Assembly (NCBI GenBank): GCA_013396655.1
Contig: WBMV01005969.1
Location: 1,881,223 to 1,945,222 of the forward strand
Reading direction: 5' to 3'
From: Campylorhamphus procurvoides
Taxonomy: Eukaryota; Chordata; Aves; Passeriformes; Dendrocolaptidae
Length of the DNA: 64,000 bases
Shown: piece by piece, positions 48,325 through 62,600 of the stretch
Position numbering within the stretch: position 1 is the stretch's first letter
Layout: every line of letters starts with the position of its first letter
Notes under the pieces: model-generated
Database searches by the model: none
The model's input: only the letters and a program-made list of their open reading frames with translations
Told to the model about the DNA's origin: nothing
Made by a program: the position numbers and the translations under genes

Positions 48325-49050
48325 TGGTGGTTATTCAATGTTTTCATGAATGATCTGGACAGTGGGACAGTGTGTGCTCTCAGCATGTTGACGGATAACA
48401 CAAAACTGGGAAGAGTGGGAATAGTCCAGTGAGTTGTGCTGGCATCTAGAGGGACTTTGTCAGGCTGGAGAAATGGGGTGACAGGAACCTCCCACAGTTC
48501 AGCAAAGGGAAATGCAAAGTCCTGCACTGGGGGAGGAACATCCCCACGTAACAGTGTGTGCTGGGGGTTGTCTAATTGTGAAGAGCTTGGCAGAAAAGGC
48601 CCTGGGAGTCATGGTGGACACCCAGTGAGGGTGAGCCAGAACTTTGCTGGCCCTGCAGCAAAGCAGGCTGATGGCATCCTGGGCTGCATGAGGAGCAGTG
48701 CTCAGGAGGTGGAGGGAGGTGATCCTTCCCCTAGTCCAGCACTGGTGAGGCCACAGCTGGAACGGTGTGTCCAGGTGTGGGCTCCGCAGTGCAACAGAGA
48801 GATGAAGGTACTGGAGAGAGTGCAGCAAAAGACCACAAAGATGGTTAGAGGGGATTGGAGCACTTCTTCTCTGAGGAGGGGCTAGGACTGTTCAGCCTGG
48901 AGAAGAGAAGGCTCAGGGGGATCTCATCAATGCATATAAATACATGAAGGGAGGATGTAAAGCAGACGGAACCAGGAGTAGTCCAATGGTGCCCAGTGGC
49001 ATCATCAGAGGCAATGGGCACACACTGAAACATTTCAGAGATGCTAGTCA
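48325..49050 (+). mobile_element. CR1 LINE copy, plus strand, 3'-truncated
   Basis: Starts in the end of the CR1 reverse-transcriptase region (TTCATGAATGATCTGGACAG, then GATAACACAAAACTGGGAAG, a decayed DDTKLG-coding segment) and continues through GAAATGCAAAGTCCTGCACT, GTGAGGCCACAGCTGGAAC and AGCCTGGAGAAGAGAAGGCT to GAGGCAATGGGCACACACTGAAACA. It then stops before the CR1 3' UTR and octamer tail. The open frame 48436-48885 within it is not a gene. Confidence 0.9.
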
Positions 49051-50488
49051 CCAACCAGATGTAGCTGCATTAGTGTTTAGTGTTAGAGGTTGATCCTTAA
49101 ACATATCCATTAAATCCTTACAGTTAAACTAAGTTGGAATACTGGTGAAATTGTGGGGCACTTTACTCTCTGGAGTCCCTGTATGCAGTGCAGAAGTTGT
49201 CTCTTGGAACTGATGGCAAGTACCAAGGAGGAAACGCAGCAGAACCACAGCAAATAAGTTGTCCCACTTGGAACTTGCTCTGTGCTAGGGGTGAATGGTG
49301 GCAGAATGGTCAGGCCTGGCTGCAGTAATGTCCTGCAATAGTGCCTTTGCCATCAGCAACATTTTTCTCAAAATGTTGTCTTGTGGTTAGTGCAGTACCC
49401 TGACTGACCCTTCCTGTGCGTCTTGTGCTCGATGTTGTCATGTCAGCAGCAGATACGGGAACAGGATCCGGGAATATTGACCTATGTGTCTCTGTTCCTG
49501 AGATGACATGAAGAAAGCAGTGCTGTGAACATGATAATTGAATGTGTCTTGTCTTCCAGAGGCCTTTTCTATAAGCCAGACAATATATGAAATATAGATA
49601 CTGAAAGCAGTCTGTATTGTCATATGCATGGAATATCTCCTGTTTAGCCACCAATTTAATCCTGTAAATCAGTTCAGCTGTTCAGTTTTTCCACCGAAAG
49701 ATCTGTCTTGACATATTGAAACATGAAGTGTAGTGGAGCACCTACAGAGGTATGAAAATGTGTGAGAGACCTAGAAATTTTTGTCAAATACTGCAAAGAT
49801 GCGATAAGCAAAGGCAATAGGAAGGAAGGCAGAGGAATAAGGAATATGAGGACTTCAGTACAGAGAAACCCCAGTGTTACCTTTACCACCTGAGTGTAAG
49901 GAAAAATACTTTCTAATTCATGAGTTACGAAAGTTAGTGTTGGTTAAAAATATCAGCAGTACATTTTTTGGAAAAAATTGAGAATAAAGGTAGTGAAGAA
50001 CTTAGTATTCCTGAATGTCAAAAATAAACATGCAAAAAGTGACTAAGGACATAAATGATGAGTGGTATCTACTAGAAGACAATTGTCAGCAAGTAGTAAA
50101 GGGAATTAAATCAAGGGAAAGGCTAAATGAAAAGCTATACCTCTTACTGAGTTTTTTTATACATAATGTTTCTGAGATCACATCTTGCTAACCTGTGTGA
50201 GTAGACTTGAACTCACTGTGTTGTTTTCTTTCCTGTTATTTATCTTGTCCATACCTCTGCAGCACTTTTTGTTGGTGATCTCATAGGCATCAGAAAGAAA
50301 AAGAATTCTCCTTTTGCTCTGTTGTGAAAAGAAAAACTGTTCTGAGTTCCATTCTTTTTTTTCTAGCAAAAGAGCTACAGGTGATGTATAGGAGATTTTT
50401 CACTGCATACTGATGTAACTTGTGTCATTCTCAAAAATACTTATGGCTGACATGAGACTATTTTTGCCTTTTTTCTTTTTATTTACAG
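49051..50488. other. AHCTF1 upstream intron, no gene seen
   Basis: AT-rich sequence between the CR1 copy and the first coding exon. No exon or repeat family recognised. Confidence 0.5.
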
Positions 50489-50494
50489 TGAAGA

Positions 50495-50615
50495 ATGCGA
50501 GACCTAACGGCTCAGGTAACGAGCAGTCTGCTGCAGTTTCCAGAGGTGACTGTTGAGGCACTTGGGGAAGATGAGATCACCCTCGACTCTGTGCTGTGTG
50601 GGAAGTTTTCTGGAG
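50495..50615 (+). CDS. AHCTF1: AHCTF1 coding exon 1
   Basis: The exon begins at 50489 after TTTATTTACAG; its first six bases (TGA AGA) are untranslated, and the TGA is in frame. Encodes residues 1-40 and one base of Gly41, ending at the donor GGAG|GTGAGC. The block [18 protein letters not shown] is characteristic of ELYS. Confidence 0.97.
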
Positions 50616-53600
50616 GTGAGCATTTTTCTTTAAACTTGGTCTTGGTATAAAGTAGTTGTTGCCTAAAACACAGGGTCATAGCATCAGGTTGGTTCTGTTA
50701 AAATGCATCAGGTTCTAGTAGAATAAACAGGATATTTTAAAAACTAGAAATGCTAATATGAAGCCATTAATAGAGTTAAGCACTGAATTGCAGAAGCCTG
50801 CACCAGTCTTGTGCTATTAAAATAATTTATACCATGACCATATGTCCTTCTCAGTTTCAGGTGAAATAGAAGACAGTTTTGAAAGAAGCAGTAATGTTGT
50901 TTTGAGCCATATTTCTTTATATCAGCTCAAGCTCTAAGTCCATTATAACATTCTTTGCAGAAATAGTTCTCCTACAAGAGCAGATGAAGACAGAACATGC
51001 TGCTTTTTCTTCTCTAGTCTGAATAAGAAGACAGAAGGGTGAGGACAGCTCTGTTAAGTGCTGCCCATATATTTCCAAAGTATTTAAAAGGATGCAGATG
51101 AGGACCCAGTGAGAGTTGCTGAAAGCAGCTAAGCAGATTAGGTAGTTGACTTTCTAGGAAACTTGCAAGTTGAGCTGGATGCCTCTCTGGATGTCTGGGC
51201 TTCTGTTAAGACCAGGCAGAATCTTATCTACCAGACTGTAAGTGCTGCAGTGGAGCTTGAAGTTCTTCAGTGAAGCAAGATGTGTTAAGTTTTTTCTGTG
51301 ATCAGCACTTGCAGAAGTTGGAATTTGTGCATGCAGTGGCCATTGGACGATAATTTCCTGTTGATGTCCAAGTACCTTCCCAGAGTAGTCATATGTCAAG
51401 TAAAATTAATGAACTGGAAATGAATGGGTTTAGATGGGTTATATTTGAAGTACACTTTACAACTTGTACTTCTGTATGTATTTAATGGTTTATAGCAAAG
51501 CCACACCAAATATGACATAAAGACTGGAGATGATTATATTGTAATCTTTATCCCGGACAGTCAACATTCTTGTTCACAGGAATGTCAAGTAGAAATGCAA
51601 AAGAATGAGGTTGTTAATTGTAAGATGTATTGCTTGAGGAGTGCAGTGAGTGGTTTTAAATAATTGTGCAGAAGGAGGTAAGTTGATCTTTCTTTCTTTG
51701 GTGTGGTTGTCGAAGGAAAGGTTCAGTGACAGTGACTTTGTTGTTTCAGTGTTGTTCTGGGGATTTGTTTGGTCATCTTTCTTTTGTCTTACAGGCAGAA
51801 GTGGCCTGGCATGGCTGGCGTGTGGTCCTCAGCTTGAGGTGGTGAACTCCGTGACAGGAGAGCGGCTCTCTGCGTATCGTTTCAGCGGAGTCACTGAGCA
51901 GCCTCCCACTGTTCGTGCGGTAAAGGAGTTTTCATGGCAGAAGAGAAGTGGACTTCTGGTTGGGTTGGAAGAATCAGAGGGAAGTGTTCTGTGTCTGTAC
52001 GACCTCGGGATCTCAAGAGTGGTTAAAGCAGTTGTTCTTCCAGGCAGGGTATGTACCTTTTTGGGGAAATGAAGCTTTTGTGTTGTTATGTTCGTCACAG
52101 TCTTGTTTCAGGAAAAGCTCTGGAGCATCTCTTTGTAGGGCATTTGTTTTTTATATTGTGTTAACATATTATCACTTTGGAGTATACAGTCAAGAGAGCG
52201 TTTACACTGAAGTCAAATCTTGGGCTTAGCAGTACCATTGTCTTTTGAGTTTACTCAGTAAAATATATTGTAGAGCATATTGTGACTTAATTCCCCACTT
52301 CTAGAAAGGTATTGAAAACTCTTTTTCTGAGCAAAAAAGAAAGTTCCATTCTTTAAAGTGTCTGTGTTAATCTCTTTTTTTAAATGGCTAATTTGTGTCA
52401 GAAATAATATCTTTAAAGTATCTCACACTTCCATCATTGTACTGTAAGTGACTTCAGCACATTCCCATGGGTCTTGAACTAGGAAGCAGGTGACTGGGGA
52501 AAGGAACAGATTTTTCTGTTGACTCAGGGTTGGAAAAAGGAACCTTCAGTGCATTATCTGTCAGGTTGTTGATAGATGTACTTTCAATCCACAGTCCTTG
52601 AATCTTCTTATTAAATACAGTGTTTGTGTAGATGGCATACACTGGTGTAATGTTATTAATTTTCTCTGCCTTCTCTAACTCATGAACTCAAATGATGTAA
52701 TGGCCCTGGGTTGCATTATCTTAATGCAAACAAGTATCAGAGTAAGTTTTCAGAACATAACGATTCATTGTGTTTTTATCATTTTAGAATCTGCAATTGT
52801 GCTCCACTGTGTTGGTTTGCTCTCCGCTCGATAAATGTTAGAATTTGAGATGGAGAGGCACTCTGTGTGCCGGCATAAGCATGTAATTGATGAGTAAATT
52901 GTGTTGCAGTAAGTGACACTGGTGTGCTAGGTTTTGTTTTAATCTATCCAAGTAATCTGGGAATAGCAATAGGCAAGGTTAAGAAGTAAGGGTCATGTTG
53001 CATATCAAATCTGTGTCTACAGAAGAGTTTTGAAATAGAAAGTAGTTATAACTATCAGTTGTATTGGAGAGTTCTTCTAGACTGACAAAAGTCCTTCAGG
53101 AGCTCTGCTTCATTGATGTTGGCTGTTGTGTGATGAAGGCTATGAATTTTGGAATAAAGCCAAAGCAGATCTGAGAGTTTTGCTCTTATGCCCTGAAAGC
53201 TCTTGGTAACAAGTATGTTTCGGTTTTTTTCTTTCATTTTTCTTTCTGTTTCTCTGCTATTGTGCTAGTTAAGTCATCATAGACAGGACACAGGTATTGC
53301 TAGTTGGACTGTTCACTTTCAGACTGTAAGTGGGAGTAAGGGTAGGCAAAAACAAGTAGGTAAAACTTGTACTTGGCTGCTGTCTATATTTTGAATTCTT
53401 TCTGCAACTCATATTTGCATAGTACATAATGTATAATTTGAGGGATTGATCTGTCTGAATGTTTCTGTGACTTTCAGATTGATTATTTTTGAAAGTAAAA
53501 TTCAGATCTTTCCTTAACATTGCTTTCTTAAGTTTTGTCATTACTGTTTTAAGGCTTTAATGAGTACCATGTTTTTGGGACTGTTTTCTGTGTGGGTATA

Positions 53601-56600
53601 AGTTCTGTGGACAGCTGAGTTGTACAGGTTAACACTAACGTAGAGCGACTCTGACCCAAGGTGTCAAGTCATTTTGTATTAATACGGATTGTTTATAGTG
53701 ACTGCATGACTGCCTTTTAGTGTAATGGGATGTTTAGACATTCAGAGTAAAGAAATCAGTTAAAAAAACCAAACTCAGGGGGTTAGAAAGAATTTTGGCA
53801 TGGTTTTTGTGTGTATGTTAGCATCTCTCTTTGCCCTCTGGATATTTGTGTGAAATATGACAGAAAACTGAAACATTTGATGCGTATGATTTGAACTGAA
53901 TTCTAGTAACAGCAAATCTAAGCAAAAAACACAAATTACATTAAATTGGTTTATAGCGATTGTATATTTCAGAATTGTCCAGTGGTATTTCCCAAATTTT
54001 CCTGGTTTGTATGAGACAGAAAGGCCGCATTCAAATTCAGTGAGCTGAGAAACATTTTCTTTGTTCATTCCCAGAATGAGTTGGCAGTACTCTAGGAGAA
54101 TAGCAAAAAGTGGACAGCGCAGTGGAAATATTTGTCATTTCAGGATCTTATACATGGAAAATTGAAGTAAACAGGAAACATTTTTGGAAGATTCTATGCA
54201 AAAGTGGAAAAGACTCACTTGGAGCTCATTGTACAATGAAAAAAAAATCTTAAATTAGAAGCAACTCTTGAACTTTGACTAACTCTGAAGTAAGATGTGT
54301 ACGATATTTCCTCATAACAGTCACCAAGACTTGGAGCAGTAAGAATGGAAATACTCAAAATACGTTTGCTAGTCCTTTGAGCAGCAGAGAGGATTGGGAA
54401 TTTAATTTGCATCATAGGAATTCTGAAAGAAAAGACAGTTGTCTAAATGACTGTAAGGCTGGAGTTCTTGTGACCAAGATGAAAGGTGAATTCTGTAGTA
54501 GGTTCAAGGCAGTGAGTCATAGCAACTGCTTGATACGGGAAAGGAGAAAATTTTGCAGGCTTAGGGTTTCGGTTGTTTTTCCTTACTTCTTGGGTAAAAA
54601 AACCTGCATAAAAAGGTGGAATACCTTGTGATTTTCACTTCCTTTCAGGCACATGTTCGTTGTTGTTGTAAAGCTGCATGTTTTCCTGGTGTTGCATTTT
54701 GTAAGAGGCTAAACAATAGCCCATGTTCTTCTGTTGTACAGTTTTAGTGCAGGAGCCTTCGTGTGCTTGTCTCTCTGCTAGAGTGGTTAGTGTTGTCCTG
54801 GGTTATGCTGCTGGTGCTGAAAGGTCTGCCTGCACCTTGTCCTAAAGGTGTATGCAGACTGCTTGGGACGTCAGGGAGCAGAGAGCACTTCTGCTTCAGG
54901 CTGGTTTACGTTGGTTTTAGTTTTCATTGACATCTTGCAATAGTGCTGGTGTGTTTTTAAAAGTTCTTTCATGTTGTCTGTTGTGTTTTTATAGTCCAAG
55001 TGTAATTTTTGCTAAGCCAGCATCTCCCTTCAACCCTTTCTGTTTGATTCTCATGGAAATCAACTGAAATTCCTCTGTTCCCCTTGGCCACTGCCTCATT
55101 TGACTTGAAGACTTGAGTTGTCTCAGGTCTTGACAAAGAGGCCTGGACTGTATCACAGTGGTGATGGGCTGTGAGCAGTGGGAGAATTGGATTTAGTTTT
55201 GTCTTTCTTACTTACATCCCTTAGATATGATAAATCTTCTTGCATGTTGTAACGGATTTTCTGTGTTTTCTTGGACTTAATTGTTTCTAAGTAGGAAACG
55301 GAAATTGTTAAATTAGAATGATAGAATGCACCATGTAAGTGAAGAGAGCTTTGTTTCTCTAAATTTCTTTTCTGCTTGACATAATTGGAAGCAATGCTTT
55401 GTTATTAAGTCTCATGATTGGGTACTTACTTGTTTCTGACCTACTAATGCTGGTTTCATTTTAAGTGAATACTGTTTATCTTGTCACACAGCTTCAATAT
55501 TGACTTGTAGTTTTCCTGTAGGTAACTGCAATAGAACCCATAAGCAATGACGGAGGAGCCAGTGTGAGCACTCGGCACCTACATCAGAGCCTGCGATGGC
55601 TGTTTGGAGTGGCAGCAGTGGCCACAGATGTTGGTCATGTACTTCTGGTTGACCTTTGTTTGGATGATTTATCTTGCAGTCAGAATGAAATAGAAGCATC
55701 AGGTAAGCCTGCAGGTTTTGAACTGGAATTTAGAAGTAAGAAAACTTGTGTCTTGTGAAAAATCAACGTGTATGCCGCTCTGAAGATATCAGAGTACAGA
55801 CTGACTCCTGATGGTTCTGACTACTGCTTGCAGATGGCAGTTTGACATCCTATGATCTTGAACTGATCAAAAATGGCAGTGGTTTAATACTCCTCGTGGT
55901 GTTATAATTGTCTCTTCCCACCCAAATTCCTTTGGCGCTGTGATACTCGCTGGTGGGATGTAGGAATTTCACAATCTGAGTCAGTGCAGCTGCCTGACAG
56001 GAACATGTGTCAGAGGTACCATATTCCTTGGGAGTGGTCTCGTATTTCCTTTAATGGGGCAAAGTTTGGGCTTGTGGTTTAGAATAGACCTGCCTTATGA
56101 AAAAATCCTGCATCGAATGAATGGAGTGTGTAAGTTGTGTGTTCGGAGTGCATAGACTGTGTTGGCTATTGCATGAGCGGCGTCAGGAGCTGATTTTAAA
56201 TCAGGTGGATTTACCACGAAGTGCAAGCTCCTGATTTTCAGAGTCCAAGAAGAGTTTGTCTGTAAAGGTTACACTTGTATGTGGTTTTGAAATAGGAGTG
56301 AGAATACCTGTCCAGTCGGAGAGTTCTTCTGTTCTTTGGATAGACAGAGAAAGAGCAGAAAGGTTTTGCAGAAATGAATGTTTCACTTGGGCTGGTAGAA
56401 TTGGATTCTGCATGTTGTCACATGAGTTTAAAATGCAACGGAGGTGACATAACACACTCACTCATTGGCTGCTTTTGTGTGTGTAGATTTAGAAGTTGTC
56501 ACGAGAATTCCTGCTGAAGTTCCGCAAAGAAGAGAAGCTGTGACCAGAGAAGGGAGGCATCTCTGTTTCCAGTTACGAAGTCCTTCAGGAACAGCAGTAT

Positions 56601-59600
56601 CAACCCTGTGCTACATAAGCAGAAGCAATCAGCTCGTTGTGGGTTTTTCCGATGGCTACCTGTCATTATGGAATATGAAAAATTTGAAGAGGGAGTAAGT
56701 AGTCCTTTCCACTTGGCGATGGTTGGAGATGTATTGGTCTCAGTTTTCAGCTTCAGAAAGTTGTGCAGTAGGGATGTGATAGAAATGATTCCTTTAAGTC
56801 AGTTTGTTGTATCCAGTAGTATTCAGTGAAACGAAGTAATGTGTATTTGGATGAAAGGGGTTTTTGGAAGTGTTTTTCAGAACCAGTTACTGCAATTAGG
56901 GCATACTCTGAAAGGCTTCAGTATGTGAATACTGTAATTTTGGTGATAATATTCATTAAAGTGTCCAGGATGAATTAGTGAGATATGATAATTCAGTAGC
57001 AGATCCGTGCCTGAAAATACATCCTTTCCTTCCTTTCAGCCTTAATGGAAAGAGGGGGTTGACCCATCCAAGGCAAGGATGCAGCTGAATGAAAATTTGT
57101 TTGGAAGACTTGGAGATAGTATAAGAGACATGTAAATTTCTAAGTAACAGAAAAATTAAGAGATGTTTTTAAATCTTTCACTTGAAGTATTCGACCCATA
57201 TTAAATAGAGCTTTACTTAAGCAAATCTGCTGTGACTCACCAGAAGCTACCGAATGCATAAATGGACAGTGGAGGCATAATTAGATGTCAAGAAAATATT
57301 GTGAAGGTACAACTGAGGTTGAGAAGTCGGGAATGAAAATGCTTAAAAAGTAGTTGCTTGTTAGTCATCAGTTGTTTGAGATGGAAGTGTGGCCTTCCGT
57401 ACTTTGAGGGTACACGTGTAAGGTGCTTATTTCTGAGAAATACTCCTACCTTTCTACCAACAGTTAAGGCCAGGAGGCTCACATTTTTTCTTTGACCTTT
57501 TTTTGTTTTCAAACCTCTAGACACCACTCTCAGCTTGAAGGAGGAAGAATTCCTATCTATGCAGTTACTTTTCAAGAGCCTGAGAATGATCCTCGCAATT
57601 GTTGCTACTTGTGGGCTGTTCAGTCTACGCAGCAAAGGTGAATAAAAACTTGCCATTAGCCACTGATTTTTATTTTTTTAATATCTGTTTACATACAGTT
57701 GATATCTGTTTATTTGTTTGGTTTATGTAGCTGTGCAGGAGATTCAGTTATGCAAGGTGTTAAGTTTACAGTGCAATTTTTTCAGGATTTTACATGCATA
57801 AAGGGGGATCGACTCGTTCCTACATTCTGAAAGAAGGCAAAGCAAGAGTGCCTATTTTTGTGCTTGCAATCTTGAATGATTTCCCTCGTTTCTTGATAAC
57901 TGCTTCAGGATTTGTTAGATATTCCCACCATAACATTAAGTTCCATTTAAAGTGGTTTAGGCTGCAGATGCAGTACAGTAAACATCATCAGCAAGCTACT
58001 TAATCAGCCCAGGTGTTCAGAGTGACAGTCTTCTTAACTTTGACTTCAAAGCAGTTTTGGTGGAGAACATTGTCCTGTTAAGAGCTATTTCCAACCAATT
58101 CTTTTTTTTTGTCCATACGACGTATTAAAGCTTTCCAATGGTATGGCTGGCATTTGCCCCTGAAGCTGTTAGTGTCAAAATTTTCTCCCTTGTGTTTTAG
58201 TGGTTAAATGTGACCAATTATCATGTTTTGGGAAGTGGAGTTTTTCTTTTCAGCAAGAGCATGCTCTTAAGTAAGTTTCAGCCTAGATCTAATAAAATGA
58301 TAATTGGGACTGTAAAGCAGCTTTGTAATCCAATTTCCTAACTTATACCTTTTTCAGTGAAGGTGATGTTGTGAGTTTACACCTGTTGCAATTAGCCTTT
58401 GGTGACAGGAAACGTCTGGCATCTGGACAAGTCATGTATGAGGTAAGACGTGACTGTATGTAAAAAGAGGAAAACAGTAATTTTATGTGAGTATCATGTA
58501 AGTTGGTCAGGCTAATACTTACCATGAAAGATCAGAGAGGACTAAAGAAAAAAAAGTGTTTTGGTGAATCTTCTTGGGCATGGCCTTTGTCCATACTTTT
58601 CAAAACAATTCATAGAGTCATGGAATCATAGAATTGTTTTGGTTGGATGGCCTTAAAGATCATCTCATTCCAACTCCTACACCATGGGTATCGATGCCAC
58701 CCACTAGATCAGGTCACTCACGGCCCTGTCCATTCTGGCCTTGAACACTTCCAGGCAGCCTCTTCCAGGTCCTCATCACCCTCCCAGTAAAGAATTTCTT
58801 CCTAACATCTAATCTAAATCTCTCCTATTTTAGTTGAAAACCCTTTCCACCCTGTTATATCACTGCCTGCCCATGTAAAATGTCGGTCTCCCTCCTTTTC
58901 TTAAGCTCCCTTTAGGTGCTGAAAGGCTGTACTGAGGTCTCCCAGAATGAGGTTGGACTTCTAGGGTGTGAGTGCACATTGCTCGCTCATGTCCAACTTC
59001 TTGTCCACCAAAACCGTTAAGCCTTTCAGGGCTGCTCTCAATGATTTCTTCTCCCAGTCTGTGCTCGTGTCTGGGACTGCCCTGACCCAAGTCCAACACC
59101 TTGCCCTTGTACTTGCTGCTTTTAATATTAGAGATTTGCATGGACTCACTTCTTAAGCTTGTCCAGGTCCCTCTGGATAGCATCTTGTTCTTATGTTGTG
59201 TCAACTGTGCTGCTCAGTTTTGTGTCATCCACAAACTTGCTTAGGGTGCACTTGATCTCACTATTTCTGTCATTAATGAAGATATTGAAGAGCAGCGGTC
59301 CCAGGACAGAGCCCTGAGAGTCATCACTCAACATTGGCCTACACCTGGAGATAAAACCATTGACCACAACTCTGGCAGTGTCCATCCAGCCAGTTCCTTA
59401 TCCACCCTTCAAATCCATGATCTGTGATTCAGTTTTGAGATGATGTCTTGAGATCTTGTCAAAGGTCTTACAGAAGTCCAAGTAGATGACATCGGTCAGT
59501 CTTCCCATGTTGATGGTTGCAGTCATTCCATCATAGAAGATCACCAAATTAGTCAGGCACAAACTGCCCTTAGTGAAGCTGTAAATTTTATACTGCAGTG

Positions 59601-62600
59601 TCATGTATTCCAACTAGATTGATCTGCAAAGAGCCTGTATACATTCAATTCCTGAGGAGGAAACAGGTCTTGCACTGAAATTACTCTTAATTTAAACATC
59701 ATGTGAATGGCATGTAAGAAGAGAAGACTGCTTTGAATATCTTCGTGTAACCAAACTGTAGACTTGAAGAAACTTCGTCTCCCTTTCTTAAAATATGGTC
59801 GTATGTCTTTATTCTTTTCTGTTCTCCACTTCACAGACTTATTTTTCTTTTGAACTCTGTCACCTGGATTTGAAATTGTGTACCTACAGTGCCTCTTAAG
59901 CATTGATCCTGAAATTTAGCAGCTGTAAAGATAACTCTTTTCAGCTTTTTTTGTGGACTCACCCATGACATCTACTCTTAGAGCCAACAAAAAATGTAAA
60001 GGCAGTGAATAGTGGTATGATTTGGTCAGAAGGGTCTCCAGACGTTTTTAGAACTGGTTCAAGAGATGATCTGTTTAAAATATAGGTGAGGTATCATTAA
60101 GTCTCAGATATCCAACAGATACGAGAGGCAGCTGTATGATGTTTAATTCCATTCAGTAGTATTCTTGAAACTCTTCCAAAATCTTTTGAAGGAAAAGTAA
60201 TCTTAATTCAGATCAAGTCTTTCCTCCTGTTTGACACTTTCTCTTGCATATTTTTGATAGGTATAGAATGAATTTGAGGTGATTATTGGACTGTGGTACT
60301 CTGATTTTTATAGAGAGCGTGAGTTTTGAGTTTTTTTGAGTGAGTTTAAATTTCGTTCCTTGCCCCTTCCTCATTTGAAAGTGCTGCTTTTAACCAGATA
60401 AAGGTTGGGTGTTTGGAGGTGATGTTTCTTTAAAATTCACTATCTATGATGGTGACAAAGTAGAAATATCTTCAAGTGGTTCAACGTGTTCTAAATGCAG
60501 ATGTCATCCCTATCTCTTATGTGCAATTTTTTAATGATAAAAATATATTGTGCCTGAGAGGAACAGAGCACCTTGATTTGTTTGGTTTGTTTTTAATTTT
60601 AAATGGGCTTTTATTGCTGCTTCTCTTGTAGTTCTTTGCACTTTGGCAGGTTGATAGGAGGAAGTTTCTTTAATGTTTCTCAAGACTCACTTCTAATTTC
60701 TGCTTTGTTTTAACCTGTTTTAAAAGTTATTTTTAGCTACAGTCCTAGCAGTGACAAAGGCAGTAACTTTTACTGTATGCTGCATTGTAAAATAAAGGAA
60801 TTGTCAATTTCTCTTATACTTTTTTTTGGTCTGAACACTTTAATGTTAAATTGTGTGACCTTTAACTATTTGGCAATTATTTGTCTTGGTTGTCTTATTT
60901 CTCTGATCAAGATGTGAAAAATCTCAGTTTTTACCTCAGGGGATTGAAACATTTCACTAGCCTTTAAAGAAGGATCTACTAGAAATTCCAGTTGGCGCTC
61001 TTAAAAAAAACACACACACACAAAGCGATTAAAAAATGTTATTGTGTTTATGAACTGAAAAGCTTGTGTAGTTAATGTAGGGCTTTGAATTCTCTGTAGA
61101 CTGTGCAACCAGTAGTACATTTTATAGGCTGGTAAGTGGTATCAGGCACCATTTCCTGGATTTGAGTTATTTTACTTCGCAATTGTTTCTGCTTCCTTGT
61201 GATGAGTGTGTTGGAAGATTGCAAGAGGAACCAGCCTTAGAAGGCTGTTGAAGAGAAAGCTGAACATCTCAGCGCTCTGAGGAGAAAGGACAGATTCTTC
61301 AGCTGGCTTCCAGATGAGCCACTTACATGTGTAGCTTCATGCCAAGACCTGATAACATCTGCAGCCAGCCCCCTCCCCAAAAGCCCAAAAGATACATCAG
61401 GACAAATCTGTGCTCCTCAGTGGATACTTCATCTCAGAATACTTCCTTGTCACAGATTGGTCAGTATGACACGACTGTCTGCCTACATGACTGAATCAAG
61501 TTTCTTGTTCATCTTCAGTGGTATAAAATGTAGGAGTTGTTCCTATTTGCCAGGCCAAGCTTGAGTAAACAAGGAGAAATCAGTCTGCTGTTGCTCCTTG
61601 CTCACTGAATAGAGGTTACAGGAGCTTGAAACATTTGTCTGCTACATCAGTGCTTTGTGTTCCAGGAATCTGATTTGAGGCTATGAAACCATGCATCTCT
61701 GACTTTGTATCATGGTAAAAAGTCACAAGTGGAACTTTTGGAATACGTGGCACTGGGGTTTTTTTTATAAACGTGTCAAACTTGTGTCTCTATTGCCTTC
61801 AGGGCTGGTTTGTCTGCTCAGGTAATTAAACTGAAAGGTGTCTTTCAGTTAGGCTTTCAAAAACCTTTTTTATACCATCTCAGCAGTTGCTGTTTCTTGT
61901 GTACCAATTCATGATCATGGAGCACATCTTTACCTTTGTCCTACAGAATGCTTCTGTACAATCTCTCCATTCATTTCAGAGTCTGACCAGTGCATCTCAT
62001 TGAAAACTGTGTTATTTAACTGGTTGAGAATACCATTACTTAATATGTTCTGTGCAAAGGAGTTTCTTAACTTAGAGTTGCTTGCTCCGGTATTGAAAAT
62101 TTTAAAATACGTGCCTTTGCTTCACACCTTGTCTTTGGCATTTGGTATTATTTTCTCCTTTCCCTCTGCCCCAACTTTGCAGGGGACTGACTCTTCATAT
62201 ACAAATGAAAACTGAAATTTGTAGCCATTAAATTGAATGCCTGAACAGGTTTATGGAACTGTAGTGCTTTATCTTGTGGAACTTCTTGTGGACTTTGATC
62301 AGAACAGCATCTTTTATTAAAAATTATTTTAGTAATTAGTCATTCTGTAATACAGATGAGATTCTTTGCATAGATGTCATGTTATTTCTTTTCAAAGATG
62401 GTTTTGATTTTTCTTATCCATTCTGGATGTGTCTATTATTTCCAAAATTCCTGGATAAAGTGTAATGGACTGTCAAATGCTTCAGAGCAAAGTTTGGCTA
62501 AGGGAATGCTAATTTTTAAAAACATGCGAAGCCTTCATAGCCGAACTTAGTATTACAATTTCACCCTTGATTGTCTTGCATGTCAAATGTAGTTTTTAGT

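Noticed and set aside
48436..48885. 149-codon + frame
   Set aside because: It is CR1 sequence; the frame does not give recognisable CR1 protein and is not a host gene.
61200..61620. Possible second solo LTR (TATAAAAT word, somewhat richer composition)
   Set aside because: No convincing TG...CA ends, poly(A) signal or target duplication could be placed; apparent GATGAG repeats bracket only about 100 bp and look coincidental.
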